From contig JAURVB010012858.1 in the NCBI GenBank assembly GCA_033002965.1, positions 1 through 64,000 of the forward strand: a DNA stretch of 64,000 bases, read 5' to 3'. The translations under genes were made by a program, and so were the position numbers. Below are positions 1-11,660 of this stretch, piece after piece. Source of the stretch: Piper betle. Its lineage: Eukaryota; Streptophyta; Magnoliopsida; Piperales; Piperaceae. The notes beneath the pieces are model-generated. The model saw only the letters and a list, made by a program, of their open reading frames with translations, had not been told where the DNA came from and did not search any database. Positions within the stretch are counted from its first letter, which is position 1; every line of letters starts with the position of its first letter.

Positions 1-335
1 CATGGCAGATTAGACTCGCCAGCCGGTAATGTAGACAGACTGACCCATCAATTAAAGAGTTGGACATGACGTGATTGGACTTCGCTAGCCAATTACATAT
101 AGTGGACTGACCCATCACCCAATAGATGGACATGGTTGGACTGACCCGTCACCCAATAGATGGACATGTTGGATTGGACTCACCAACGAATGACGGGATA
201 TGGCGGATTGGACTCGCGAGCGGGTGACGGGGTGATGGTACTGACCGATCAGCCAATAGATGGACATGGTGGCTGACCCATTAGCAAACTAATGGACATG
301 GTGGACTGAACCATTAGCTTATAAATGGACATGTT
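1..335 (+). repeat. 133-bp higher-order minisatellite inside a family A LTR (partial array)
   Basis: Degenerate monomers of about 33 bp alternate between a GGACTCGCCAGCC type and a GACTGACCCATCAG type. They are the same units as in the cleaner arrays at 7571-8272 and 22868-23545. The array is cut by the window edge and more decayed than the others. Confidence 0.8.
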
Positions 336-682
336 GGAATGGTCACAACCACCAATATTATAGATAATGATAGGGAGTTTATGGACTTGTTTTATTTAAT
401 TATATGGCTTAGTGGTTAATCACTAACGCGGAATTGACTCTGCAGGGTTGCAGCTGGAACTAAAGACCAAGAGATGACAAGCTGGTTCTTCTACCAACTG
501 AAGGTGGTGAGTAGATAATAAGCTGACTGCTCTTTTTACTTTTCTTGTGTTATAAATGTGGCTATGAGAAACGGTCCAAGATTGTGGGATAATTACTTAA
601 TGCATTGTCATTTGAAACATAAGTTCTTTTGACTTAGAAATGCTAGACTTATTTGCTTTCATAGTATTCATGTAACCTTTTA

Positions 683-795
683 AGTAACACCCGGTCCGGT
701 TAGGACTGGTCGTTATAGGGTTGGTTTTGTTAAATTTTGAGTAACACCTGGCCAGCAAGGGCTCAGAATATCGCGAAAAATGACGGGTCATTACA
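683..795 (+). repeat. Tandemly duplicated LTR terminus (subfamily with extra end)
   Basis: Two end-like modules lie in tandem. An inner one runs from AACACCCGGTCCGG to GGTCGTTATA (ending near 719), and an outer one runs from AACACCTGG to GGGTCATTACA (795). The inner module matches the true LTR end of the other subfamily, for example 61838-61871. This subfamily therefore carries about 75-100 extra bases beyond the older end. The same doubling is seen in the LTRs starting at 12399 and 22408 and ending at 8733. Confidence 0.7.
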
Positions 796-797
796 GG

Positions 798-809
798 TGG
801 TATCGAGCC
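798..809 (+). promoter_or_regulatory. Primer-binding site of A1 (initiator tRNA-Met type)
   Basis: TGGTATCGAGCC lies two bases after the LTR end. It differs slightly from the standard plant TGGTATCAGAGC, which is complementary to the 3' end of initiator tRNA-Met and primes minus-strand synthesis. Confidence 0.8.
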
Positions 810-978
810 CAGTTTTCCAGTAGCTCACATTTTATGACTCAAGTACCTTCGTTGAAAAGTCTAACTATTGTCTTTTCCGATGGTTTGTGTTATTAATTGA
901 CAAATTCATTCGCTGCGAAACCTAAGTCATAGCTGAAAAAAAAAATACTAATGAACCATGATCGATTTGACGTTTTAG

Positions 979-1735
979 ATGGCAGGCACTCGTGGACAGT
1001 CAAACCGAGCTACTCCGCCCAATGCGAACTCCGAGAATGTATTGGGTCAGATCCTGACGGCCATACAGGGACTGGTGCAGGCTTCAGAAAATACAAATTC
1101 TGTGACTCTAAATATTGTTCAACGTTTACCGGGAGTGGTAGCCGGGAATGGAGCCTTAAACTCGGCAGCGGGTCCAAAAATCACCCTGATGGTGGTCTAG
1201 GGAGTGCCCAAGGATGGGCAGCAGCGAGTCCCAAAATCACCCCTGATAGTTGTCAGGGGAATGCCCAAGGGTGGGCAGGGTTAGCAAACCCGGGCGAGCG
1301 AGGGAACATCTAAACCCAGTGCCACCGGTAGTCTGACAAGTGATGCTGCCATTGGTTGATGATAGTGACCGTGACACTGCGGAAAAATTTAGGAAGAATG
1401 GAGCGGAGGTATTTATTAGAGGGATCGATCAAATAAAGGTGGAGAGCTGGATTGACATTATCGAAAAAGCATTTAGGGCTCTGTCTGTGCCCCACCGCCT
1501 TCAGAAAGTAAGGTTGGCAACGATGTATGCTTCAAGAGGAAGCATCTTACTGGTGGAAATCCATGGAAAAAATAAACCACCTTCCATCGACGTGAGATTT
1601 CTTCCATCACGTGGGAGGAATTTGTGGCAGCTTTCAATGGACAATATTTTCCGAAGAGCCCTTTGTCCAGTAAGAAAGCACCCAGCGTTCGCTGATTTGG
1701 TTGAGGGGGAGATTCGGTCCGGGTAACATGTGTAT
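979..1735 (+). pseudogene. gag remnant of A1
   Basis: Start ATG at 979 in the context ATGGCAGGCACTCG, which is conserved in copies A2 and A3. The first 73 codons are open (MAGTRGQSNRATPP...) and then meet a stop at about 1198. Gag similarity continues in another frame from 1340 to 1726, with FRKNGAEVFIRGID and WIDIIEKAFRALSVPHR motifs typical of Tekay/Del Gag. The part coding the zinc knuckle and the following protease is missing: sequence passes from gag (VEGEIRSG) straight to the region before reverse transcriptase at about 1735. Several frameshifts and stops mean no functional product. The lineage call is from motif resemblance, not a database search. Confidence 0.8.
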
Positions 1736-3885
1736 TCCTAGAAGAACTTCCAGGGTTACCTCCTAAGCAGGGCAGTGGCGCTCGCCATTGACTTAACACC
1801 GGGGGCAACACCAATTTCCTAAAGTACCATACCGTGTGCTCCAGCAAAAACTCAAGGACTTAAAGAGTGAACTCAAAGAGTTGTTTAGGTAGGCTTCATC
1901 AGACCAAGTACTTCACCCTGTGGAGCCCCTATTCTTTTTGTGAAGAAGAAAGATGGATCACTTCGGCTGCGTTTTGACTATCAAAAAATCAATCAAGTAG
2001 AGCAGTCAAGAATCGGTACCCCTTACCGAAGATTGATAACTTGTTTGATCAGTTAAAAATAGCTGGATTATTTTCTAAGATAGATTTGAGGTCTGGTTAT
2101 CACAAGTTGCGAGTAAAGGAGTCAGACATACAGAAGACAACTTTCTAAACTCGGTATGAAGATTATGAGTTTCTGGTTATGCCTTTTGGTCTAACAAATG
2201 TACCAGTGACCTTTATGTCACTCATGAACATTGTATTCCACACATACCTGGACAAGTTTATTATCGTGTTTGTTAATGACATTCTGGTCTATTCAAATAA
2301 TGAAGAAGAGCATGTGAAGCACTTATGTATTACTCCTTCAAGTTCTGAGGGAACATCAACTGTTCTCCAAGCTCTCAAAGTGTGACTTCTGGATGAGGGA
2401 GGTAAATTTCCTTGGTCATTGATATCGAAGCTTCCTTGGAGTAGTAAGTGTGAGGAGAGTTTCCGGTCTTTAAAGAAGAGTTTAACAACTACACTATTCT
2501 TGACCTTGCCAAATGGTAATGAAGGATTCGTAGTCTTCAGTGATGCGTCTCGATTGGGTTTAGGATGCGTCCTTACGCAAGAAGGTAAGGTGGTGGCCTA
2601 TGCCACTCGTCAATGGAAGATTCATGAGAAAAATTATGCAAGCCATGACTTGGAACTGGAAGTAGTGGTTTTGCCCTGAAGATTTGGAGACACTACTTGT
2701 ATGGAGCCCAATTCGAAGCCTTCACTGACCACCCAGAGTTTGAGTATATCTTCACCAGAATGACCTTAACCTTCGACAGAGGTGGTGGATAGAATATTTG
2801 AAGGACTACGACTTCCAAATCTTAAAACCATTTAGGAAAAGCAAATGTGTTAGCGTACTGCGATTGAGTCGGAAAGGCATAGTGGACAAAAGTCAGCAGC
2901 TAGCTAGACTTTGGGCCATGTCGGCAGAAGTGGTAGCTATCAACCCGGTGGATCAATCCAACAGGCTTATTGGCAAATTTTGTTGTTTCCAATGATTTAT
3001 TTGATCGTGATAAGCTAGCACAAATGGGTGATGAGGAGCTGAATGAAATGTTGGACAAGGATTCATGACATTGTAGCTGATTCAAACTGGGCTGATTAGA
3101 TTTCCAGGAAGGTTCTATGTACCCAAGGATAATGCACCGAGCCGGAACATCTTAGAGGTGATGCTCATCGCTCAAAGTTCTTGATACACCATGGAGTTAC
3201 TAAAATGTATCAGGATTTAAAGCGAACCTACTGGTGATTGGGATGAAGAGGGATGTTGTGGATTTTGTCTCTAAGTGTCAGACTTGCCAACAGATCAAAG
3301 CACAACATCAACTACATGGAGGACTATTACAACCTTTAGAAATACCAACGTTGAAATGGGAGTGTGTCACATGCGATTTTATTTCAAAGCTCCCACAAAC
3401 TCAAAAAGCATGACTCCATATGGGTAGTTGTGGACCGACTAACAAAGCTAGCTCATTTCATCCCCAACAAAATCAATGAGAACGGCGGAATACCTGGGAG
3501 GATTACATGTTGAAAATATTGTCAAATTGCATGGGATTCCAAAGGGAGATGGTCTCCGACCGCGATCTCCCATTCACCTCAGCATTTCTGGGAAGTTTTC
3601 CAAAAGCCACGGGAACTAAAAATTAAGTTGAGTACAACATATCATCCCCAAATTGATGGCAGAGTGAGACAACAATTCAAACTTTTGAAGATTTGTTAAG
3701 AGCTTGCATTCTTCACTAGGGAGGTGACTGGGAGAAACACTTAGCCTTCGCTGAATTCAACTACAATAACTCTTACTAAGCCAGTATAGGGATGGCAACA
3801 ATTTGAAGCCTTATATGATAGGCCCTGTAGATCTCCATCGTGCTTGCTGGAGTTTACCAAAGCAGTTATAGTTGGGCCCTATAGT
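1736..3885 (+). pseudogene. pol remnant of A1 (RT, RNase H, integrase), decayed
   Basis: Domains occur in the Ty3/gypsy order. Pre-RT sequence lies near 1740-1900, RT at about 1920-2410 (MPFGLTN at 2179), RNase H at 2419-2800 ([15 protein letters not shown]), the integrase zinc-binding region at about 3130-3300 and the integrase core at 3330-3885. The RT catalytic pair reads VNDIL instead of VDDIL, and stops and frameshifts recur every 100-250 bases. The integrase sequence ends abruptly near 3885, where an inverted copy of the same region begins, so the arms form a large imperfect palindrome. Confidence 0.85.
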
Positions 3886-5154
3886 TCACCTTTTCAGTTG
3901 CTTCCCTCACCATCTCTAGCCCGATATAACTGCTTTGGTAGACTCTCGCCAGCACGATGGAGATCTACAGGGCCTACCATATAAGGCTTCAAATGGTGCC
4001 ATCCCTATATTGGCTTGGTAAGATTTATTGTCGGTGAATTTAGCCAAGGCTAAGTGTTTCTCTCAGTCACCTCCCCAGTCAAGAATGCAAGCTCTTAACA
4101 AATCCTCCAACATTTGAATAGTCCACTCACTCCGACCATCAGTTCGGGGATGATATGTTGTACTCAACTTAATTTGAGTTCCCATTGCTTTTTGGAAAGC
4201 TTCCAGAAATGTGAGGTGAATAGAGGATCACGGTCGGAGACTATCTTGTTTGGAATCCCATGTAGTTAATGTTGGGCTTTGATTTGTTGGCAAGTCTAAC
4301 ACTTAGAAACAAAATCGGCAACATCCCTCTTCATGCCAATCCACCAGTAGGTTCGCTTTAAATCCTGATACATTTTAGTAACTCCAGGGTGTATCGAGAA
4401 CTTTAAACGATAAGCCTCCTCCAAGATATTCCGCCTCAGTGCATTATCCTTGGGTACACACAACCTTCCTCTAAATCTGATCACACTATTTGAATTATCT
4501 ACAATGTTAGGAATCTTGTCCAACATTTTATTCAACTCGTCATCACCCATTTTTGTTAGCTTAACATGATCAACTAAATCATTGGAAACAACCAAATTTA
4601 CCAGTAAGCTTGTCAGTTGCTCCACTGGGTTGATAGCTACCACTTCTGCTGACATGGCACAAAGTCTAGCTAACTGCTGACTTTTGTCCACTTTGCCTTT
4701 CTGACTCAACGCGTAGGCTAACACATTTGCTTTTCGTAAATGGTATAAGATTTGGAAGTTGTAGTCCTTCAAATATTCTATCCACCGCTTCTGTCGAAGG
4801 TTAAGGTCATTCTGGGTGAAGATATACTTCAAACTCTGGTGGTCAATGAAGACTTCGAACTGGGCTCCATACAAGTAGTGTCTCCAAATCTTCAGGGAAA
4901 AAACCACTGCTGCTAGTTCCAAGTCATGGGTTGCATAATTTTGGTCATGAATCTTCAATTGACAAGAGGCATAGGCCACCACTTTATCTTCTTGCATAAG
5001 GATGCATCCTAAACCCAACAAAGTCGCATCGTTGAAGACAACGAATCCTTCATTACCATTTGGTAGTGTCAAGACAAAAATCAGTGTCATTCCAGGTGCT
5101 AGGTCAATGGCAAACTCTACTGCCCGCATAGGAGGTAACCCTGGAAGTTCGATC
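3886..5154 (-). pseudogene. Inverted pol segment inside A1 (RNase H-integrase, internally deleted)
   Basis: Read on the minus strand from 5154 to 3886 it gives the pre-RT motif ([20 protein letters not shown]), then jumps directly to RNase H (VVFNDATLLGLGC), then the integrase zinc-binding region (HPGVTKMYQDLKRTYWW) and, after another gap, the end of the integrase core. A frame of 287 codons stays open at 4296-5159. RT is deleted, and about 220 bases of the integrase core are deleted near 4255. Both deletions recur at the same sites in copy A3 (15840 and 16670), so this block came from an A3-like element. It sits inside a plus-strand element: its left end abuts A1 integrase and its right end abuts the A1 chromodomain remnant. 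Confidence 0.85.
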
Positions 5155-5418
5155 TGCATTCTGGCAAGAGAAATAAAAACACTCAGGAATAGGAAATTCC
5201 TTTGGTAAAAGTATTGTAGAGAAATCCAGGGTCAGAGGAAGCTACATGGGTGACTGGATAAGAAATGGCAAGGAAATACCCTAGCCTGTTTGTGGCATTG
5301 GAGCTTTATATTGTAGTAGCATGAACTGATCCCGAAGAAAAATAAATAAAGTTAATCATACTTGTTTTGTTGCCTGTAATTATATTTCAGGGATGAAATA
5401 TTTCCAAGTTGGGGAGAT
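5155..5418 (+). pseudogene. Chromodomain remnant, 3' untranslated end and polypurine tract of A1
   Basis: Plus-strand sequence resumes with ILAREIKTLRNR and, in a shifted frame, a SEEATW motif near 5240. This is the chromodomain at the integrase C-terminus of Tekay/Del elements. A short untranslated stretch follows, and then the polypurine tract AAGTTGGGGAGA (5406-5417) next to the LTR start TGTAAAGACC. The tract primes plus-strand synthesis. Confidence 0.75.
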
Positions 5419-5867
5419 TGTAAAGACCGTGGAAAAAAAATATAAAAAAAAAGATTAATATATCCGACTTGGTTCGGAAAGGACCGAACGTGTTATATTC
5501 TTTACCCAGTTAATTCTACCCGGTTAACTATTATATTTTATTATTTACCCATTCTATTATTTACCTGGTTTCCCGATTAAGTGAAATACGCTTGTTTTCA
5601 CATACCCTAGTCGTCATTCTCAATTTTATAAAATTTGAAAGAGGATGTCATTTTTCAAATACGGGTGTAGGGGAGTCTTCCTCACCTTAGCTGCCTAGTT
5701 CTCCTCTTCCTTGCCAGTGTTTCTTCCTTGCTTGGGTATCCTTCCTATCTCCCTCTTCTTCATTTTCTTGCATTCATATGTCTTTTTAATTGATAATAAG
5801 CTTGATAAACATGAGAATTAAAGTATGAAATCAACAAAAAAAGAAGTAAAACTGAACTAAAATTGGA

Positions 5868-6590
5868 ATCCCATCCATGGCCGAGTAGGCTGAAACTTTT
5901 GGCAATATGGACGGTCGTAAGAACAATTATAAGGCAGTCCCTCACACCTCGACGACCACTCTTGCTGCTGGGTCAAACGGAGGGCTCGCCACGTCCCTGG
6001 TTTTCCGGTGGGTGGCGGAATTACAGCTGTGAGGGGGAGGAGTTGCAAGGGTGATGGAAGTGGCGACGTTCTGCTGCAGTTGAGGGGTAAACGGCGGTTG
6101 TGCTTCGTCAATAGCATCATGGGTTCCATCATAGTAGTTCAGGCCGCCGGAATTCATGGTAGTGACGTGCTGAAGTGGGGAGAATGACCATACTTCATGC
6201 AACGTCCAAAGGTGGCCAATCTTTTCTGTTTTGATGCCAGCCTGAGGGCGTGGAACATCTGAATTGGAACAAGGTGCAAGAAAGGAGGGGTCTTGAGGCT
6301 GGGAGAAGAAGAACAGGCCAGGAGTTGGGCGCCATGGTGCAGCACATGGTCGCCTTGGATAGCAGCTGTAAAACGTGGACGTTAAGGCTTCATCTTTGGC
6401 TGTTTTAATTCATTGTTGATGCTTGATTAGGATGTTTAGATGGTTGTTCAATTAGGTTGCATAGGGAAGAAGAACAATGGCATGATCTGAGTTGTGCCAA
6501 GGAAGACGCTGGAAGAAAGGAAGGGCTGACGGGAAGAAGAAGCTCACAGTGGCAAATCTGTAAATACTGGATGACTCGATACTGACTCGT
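5868..6590. other. GC-rich core, type i, in LTR slot 1 (A1)
   Basis: This GC-rich block stands out from the AT-rich LTR and matches the cores at 24590, 34650, 35607 and 59158. Read antisense to the LTR, the better-preserved copies show a CT-rich leader followed by an open stretch. In this copy the frames are broken. No known protein domain was recognised. Confidence 0.65.
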
Positions 6591-6964
6591 GTTAAGAATA
6601 ATACGAACTGGTAATAAATCTTTAAAAAGTAATTATTCTAATGGGTTATGGGTTAAAGATAATAAAGTAACGGACAAAATCGACCTGGACATATGTAATA
6701 AAAATACGGTAATGATAAACGGTAGATAATTAATCGGTACGCAACAAGCGATTAAATTAAATTGGAGAGTGATAAGTAATTAATAAAATAAAGATTTCAC
6801 CTTTACTATATTAAATTTAATATTAGGTAAATAAAGTGATTATTTTAATAACGAGTTAGAAATATAGAAAATGGGTGATTAAACTATAGTAAGGTAGCAA
6901 TCACTACCGTCGAACCTAAATAGTATAATGAAAACAAATAAACTTGAATTTTTATTTAGTCGAA

Positions 6965-7035
6965 TAATTTAAAATAATTGTATTAATAAGATTTTAAAAT
7001 TAGAATAATACAAAATTATTTTAAATAATTTAATT
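6965..7035. other. Conserved AT-rich hairpin in family A LTR
   Basis: Arms AAAATAATTGTATTAATAA and a near-complement (TTAGAATAATACAAAATTATTTT) are separated by a short spacer. The same structure recurs in most family A LTRs, near 18930, 24118, 60305 and 62490. Confidence 0.55.
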
Positions 7036-7570
7036 GTACAACTTATTTAACTAAATTGCTATGAATAACGATAGCGATTAAAGATTTAAAACCGTAAAGT
7101 CAATTATCAAGATTGTAGTTAAGTAATTATCGTCTCAAAGGAAAATATACTAATAATACTAATTAAATATTTGTTTATAAGTTGATAATTATTTTATTAT
7201 TCGTTAAGTGTTAATTATGATCTAGATTATTAATGTAAAGTTGGATTTTAATAATTATATCACATGAATAGTTTAATATTTAATATTATTGAATTTAATA
7301 GTGATTTATATATTAGTCATTTAGTTGCATGGATTTCTTCTCGAATAGAATTAAACTTATGTATAATTTTATGTCTTCTTTCAGATTATGATCATTGGTC
7401 TCATCGCAAGTTCGAAATATTCAGGTCCATAGAATTATTTAAAATGTTGTATTTTGCCTTGTGGCAGCCCTGGTTGCTAGAGTCAGATTCGACCACCATG
7501 CACAGAGTGCAACCGGGGTAAAGGAATTAACTCAGTCTGACACGGGCTATCCCCTTCATAATCAAATAAT

Positions 7571-8272
7571 GGACATGATGGACTGACCCATCAGCAATAA
7601 ATTAGACATGGCGGACTGGACTTGCTAGCCAATTACGGTTATGGTGGATTGGACTCACCAGTCGATAACAGACATAGCGGATTGGACTCGCTATCTGGTA
7701 ATGGACATGATGCACTGACCCATCAGCCAATAAATTGGACATGGCGGATGGGACTCGCCAGCCAATTACGGACATGGTGGATTGGACTCACTAGCCGATA
7801 ACGAACATCGCGGATTGGACTCGCCAGCCGGTAATGGACATAATGGATTGACCCATTAGCTGATAAATTGGACATGGCGGATTGAACTCACCAGCCAATT
7901 TTGGACATGGTGGATTGGACTCACCAGCCGATAACAGACATGGCAGATTGGACTCGCCAGCCGGAAATGGACATGATGGACTGACCCATCAGCTAATAAA
8001 TTGGACATGGCGGATTGGACTCGCCAACCAATTACGGACATGGTGGACTGACCGATTAGCCAATAGATAGACATGGTGGACTGACCAATCAGCCAACCAA
8101 TGGACATGGTGGATTGGACTCACCAGCCGGTAAGGGACATGGCGGATTGGACTCGCCAGTTTGTAATGGACATGGTGGACTGACTGACTAGCTAATAGAT
8201 GGACATGGTGGACTGACCCATCAGCCAACTAATGGACATGGTGGACTGAACAATCAGCTAATAAAATGGACA
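7571..8272 (+). repeat. 133-bp higher-order minisatellite in the A1 3' LTR
   Basis: The GATGGACTGACCC-type monomer recurs at 7577, 7709, 7842 and 7975, spacings of 132, 133 and 133 bases. Between these lie three GGATTGGACTCGCCAGCC-type monomers of about 33 bp. The array therefore has a four-monomer higher-order unit, about five copies, decaying toward the right. Open frames across it follow from the near-33-bp period and are not treated as genes. Confidence 0.9.
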
Positions 8273-8733
8273 TGTTGGAATGGTCACAACTGCCAATATT
8301 ATAGATAATGATAAGGAGTTTATGGACTTGTTATATTTAATTATACAGCTTAGTGGTTAATTACTAATGCGGAATTGCTTCCGGAAGGTAACAGCTAGAA
8401 CTAAAGACTAAGAGATGACAGGGTGGTTCTTCTACCAACTCAAGTGGTGAACAAATAATAAGCGGACTTCTCTTTTTACTTTTCTTGTGTTATAAATGTG
8501 GCTATGGGAAACTGTCCAAGACTGTGGGATAATTACTTCATGTATTTTCATTTGAAACATAAGTTCTTTTGAGTTAGAAATACTAAATTTATTTGCTTTC
8601 ATAGAAATCAAATAACTTTTTAAGTAACATCATGTCCGGTTAGGACTGGTCGTTATAAGGTTGGTTTTATTAAATTTTGAGTAACACCTGGCCAGCAAGG
8701 CCAACAATATCGTGAAAATGGTGGGTCTTTACA

Positions 8734-8994
8734 ATATTGATTTTCAAGAATTAATTTAATTAAATAATTGATTCATTTTAATATTTACAAAACCATCAAT
8801 AAAATAACCTAATTATTTTCAGGGTTTTACAATCTCATCAGCTTAGAAATTTTCATCCTCAAAAATATAATAAGGTATACGGAGAAAATTACTCATTCAT
8901 TATCCTATCTTAGGCATGTCTTTCTTTATGAGTAAGTATAGCTCTATGGAAGCTAATTTAAATATCTTCACATTTTTTTTTCACGGTTTTTACA
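8734..8994 (-). mobile_element. Ends of two older family A LTRs (minus strand), fragmentary
   Basis: 8734-8831 matches the outer end of the LTR at 14790-14886 and finishes in GGGTTTTACA. It is the insertion site of A1. A short stretch resembling the 3' untranslated end of the element follows. At 8975-8994 comes a second LTR start (TTTTTTTTCACGGTTTTTACA on the plus strand is its reverse complement), which adjoins the A2 internal region. The rest of that second LTR is missing. The 120 bases between the two ends have no other identity I can see. Confidence 0.6.
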
Positions 8995-9069
8995 ATCTCC
9001 CAAACTTAGAAATATTTCGTCCGTAAGAATTAATTATTTATTCGGTATCAGAGCATGCTACTACAATCA

Positions 9070-11040
9070 TATGAATCTTATGCCACAAATAGGCTTGGGT
9101 ATTTCTTTGCCATCTCTTGCTCAGTCTCCCAGGTAGCTTTCTCTGATCCCTAATTTCTCCATAATACCTTTACCAAAGGGATTTCCTTGTTCCTGAGTGT
9201 CTTAATTTCTTTTACCAAAATGCGAATCCGCTTTTCCTTGAACGTTAAATTTGGTTGTAATTCTAAATCCTTAAAAGTTGTGATTATATGATCTTCGTCT
9301 CGGGCATATTTCTTTAGCATTTACACATGGAAAACATTGCGTACTCCAGCTAGGCATGGTGGTATTGCAAATCTATATGCACAATTTCCAACTCAATCCA
9401 GGATTGGGAACGGTCCTATGAATCTTGGTTTCAACTTCCTTGATGTTCTAACTTGGAACTCTGATCACCCCCTTCCTAGGAGACGTCTTTAGGTACACAA
9501 AATCCCCAACTTGGAACTCTAGGTCCTTCCTTCGAGTATCGGCATAACTCTTTTGTCGATCCTGCACTACCTTAAGCCTTTGCTGAATGAGTTTCACCTT
9601 TTTAGTTGCTTCCCTCACCATCTCTAGCCCGATTATAACCGCTTCGGTAGACTCAAACCAACATGATGGTTATCAGCAGGGCCTACCGTATAAGGCTTCA
9701 AATGCTGCCATCCTTATACTGGCCTGGTAAGACTTACTATAGGTAAATTCAGCCAAGGCTAAGTATTTCTCCCAATCTTCTTCCCAGTGAAGAATGCAAG
9801 CTCTTAATAAATCCACCAAGTCAGTGAAGACTTCTAAATGGGCTCCATACAAGTAGTATCTCCAAATCTTCAGTGTAAAAACTACTGCTGCCAGTTCCAA
9901 GTCATGGGTTGCATAATTTTGCTCATGAAATTTCAATTGACGAGAGGCATAGGCCACCACTGTACCTCCCTGTATATGGACACATCCTAAACCCAACGGG
10001 GATGCATCACTGAAGACTACGAATCCTTTATTACCATTTGGCATTGCCAAGACTGGTGTAGTTGCTAAACTCTTCTTTAGAGACTGAAAATTTTCCTCAA
10101 ACTTACTACTTCATTTGAACTTGACCCCATGCCTTGGGAGTTTGGTCATTGGCGATGCCACTAAAGAGAAGTCTTTAATGAATTTCCTGTAGTAACCCGC
10201 TAAACTAAGAAAACTTTTGATGTCAGTGAATGACTTAGGTTGTGGCCAATCATTGACTGCTTTCACTTTCGATGGATCCACTGCAACTCCAGCCTCTGAG
10301 ATTATATGACCAAGGAAATTTACCTCCTTCAGCCAGAAGTCGCACTTTGAGAGCTTGGCGAACAGCTGATTATCCCTCAACACTTGAAGGGTAATGGATA
10401 GGTGCTTCACATGCTCTTCTTCATTTCATGAATAGATCAGAATGTTGTCCACAAACACAATGATAAACTTATCTAGAGGACCGTGTTCATGAGTGACATA
10501 AAGGCCACAAGTGTGTTTGTTAGACCAAAAGGAACGACTAGAAACTCATAATGTCCATATCGAGTTCGGAAGGCTATTTTCTATATATCTGACTCCTTTA
10601 CACGCAATTGGTGATAACAAGACCGCAAGTCTATCTTGGAAAATATTCCGGCTGTTCTTAGCTGGTCAAGCAAATCATCAATCCTCGGTAAGGGATACCG
10701 ATTCCTGATTGTCACTTGATTGATTTTGCGATAGTCAATACACAGCCAAAGTGATCCATCCTTCTTCTTCACAGAAATAACAGGGGCTCCCCAGGGTGAA
10801 GTACTTGACCGGATGAAGCCTTTCTGCAACAACTCTTCTAGTTGACTCTTTAACTCCTTGAGTTCTACTAGAGCAATGAGGTATGATGCTTTAGAAATTG
10901 GTTTTGTTTCAGGTGCTAAGTCAATGACGAACTACCCTGCCCACTTAGGAGGTAACCCTGGAAGTTCTTCTGCAAATACATCGGGAAACTCTGCTACCAT
11001 AGGAATCATGGACAACACTTTGGGTTTTACTCAGACAAAA
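9070..11040 (-). pseudogene. pol remnant of A2 (RT, RNase H, integrase end, chromodomain)
   Basis: On the minus strand: RT from 10832 ([13 protein letters not shown] and [10 protein letters not shown] motifs) through about 10420, where the catalytic motif reads FVDNIL, so the second aspartate is lost. RT thumb and connection follow at 10410-10111 ([26 protein letters not shown]), then RNase H at 10050-9830 ([13 protein letters not shown]). RNase H is fused in frame at about 9818 to the end of integrase ([15 protein letters not shown]), because the zinc-binding domain and most of the integrase core are deleted. A fusion frame of 125 codons remains open (9673-10050). Chromodomain traces lie at about 9260-9085. 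This is a decayed pseudogene. Confidence 0.85.
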
Positions 11041-11278
11041 CTTAGTTAGCGAAAAATGCTTTACAACCCTCACCAAATAATGGGCAGTCGAGTTGTTTTG
11101 TTAGAATAGCTGCCACAAATTCTGCCCACGTGATGGAAGAAATCTCACGTCGATGGAAAGTAATTTTCTTCATGGATTTCCACCAATAAGATGCTTCCTC
11201 TTGAAGCATGGATGTTGCCAATCTCACTTGATGGCGGTAGGGCACAGGCAAAGCCCTAAACACATTTTTGGTAATGTC

Positions 11279-11432
11279 TGTAACGACCCAGCCCAAAGTG
11301 CAACATAATGGGCTAAGTCATTTCCTTAAAATGGGTACCCCGGAAGTTAAAGATCTCTAGTCCATTCCCACTTATAAACAGGATCTTCTCCCAGTAGGTA
11401 TTAGATGTGGGACTAAGTTGAGGGATCTTATA
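11279..11432 (-). repeat. Left terminal repeat of the TRIM
   Basis: 154 bp beginning TGTAACGACCCAGCCC. Its inner end reads ATCTTATA, where the partner has ATCTCACA. Confidence 0.9.
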
Positions 11433-11472
11433 ATCCACCCACCTTAGGAAATTTCGTCCCCGAAATGCCTAT

Positions 11473-11614
11473 TCTTGGCCCGTTGCTAGCCCCTGCCCAC
11501 GTCCTTTCTGGCTCATGACCGGCAGCCTAGCCAACGTTTCTAGTCTTAGCCCGTTGCTATCCCCAGCCCGCGACCTTTTTTGGCCCGTGACCGGCAGCCT
11601 AGCCAACGTCCCTA
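11473..11614. repeat. 71-bp tandem duplication inside the TRIM
   Basis: Two copies of a unit containing GCCCGTTGCTA and ACCGGCAGCCTAGCCAACGT start at 11473 and 11544. They make up most of the internal region. Confidence 0.8.
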
Positions 11615-11646
11615 GTCCATCCCACCATCTAACACAGAACCAGATC

Positions 11647-11658
11647 GGCTCGATACCA
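11647..11658 (-). promoter_or_regulatory. Primer-binding site of the TRIM
   Basis: Minus strand TGGTATCGAGCC, two bases from the right repeat. It is the same variant of the initiator tRNA-Met site as in A1. Confidence 0.8.
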
Positions 11659-11660
11659 TT

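Larger units (their letters stand above)
1..795 (+). mobile_element. 3' part of the 5' LTR of family A copy A1 (Tekay/Del-like chromovirus)
   Basis: The segment ends in GGGTCATTACA directly before a PBS-like site, which fixes the LTR 3' end at 795. The window edge cuts off the rest of the LTR. It holds a minisatellite (1-335), the conserved motif with two small hairpins (409-443), a TATA-like string in a conserved block near 549 and the duplicated LTR terminus (683-795). Over the last 255 bases it differs from the partner LTR (ending at 8733) at roughly one base in nine, so this copy is old. Confidence 0.85.
5419..8733 (+). mobile_element. 3' LTR of A1 (3,315 bp)
   Basis: It starts TGTAAAGACCGTGG right after the polypurine tract and ends GGGTCTTTACA. 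In order it holds repeated ACCCGGTTA-like motifs near the start, a GC-rich core of type i (5868-6590), AT-rich framework with a hairpin (6965-7035), a conserved block around 7480 (GATTCGACCACCATGCA), the 133-bp minisatellite (7571-8272), the conserved motif with two small hairpins near 8350 and the duplicated terminus. It is inserted in an older, oppositely oriented A-type LTR that resumes at 8734. Confidence 0.9.

Noticed and set aside
1310..1847. Minus-strand frames opposite A1 gag
   Set aside because: Shadow frames of gag-derived sequence on the other strand, with no similarity of their own.
7856..8228. Open frames of 60-90 codons through the 133-bp arrays (also near 13371, 13545, 22781, 23040)
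   Set aside because: They arise because the monomer period of about 33 bp keeps frames open. Both strands and several frames are open alike, and similarity is at the DNA level.
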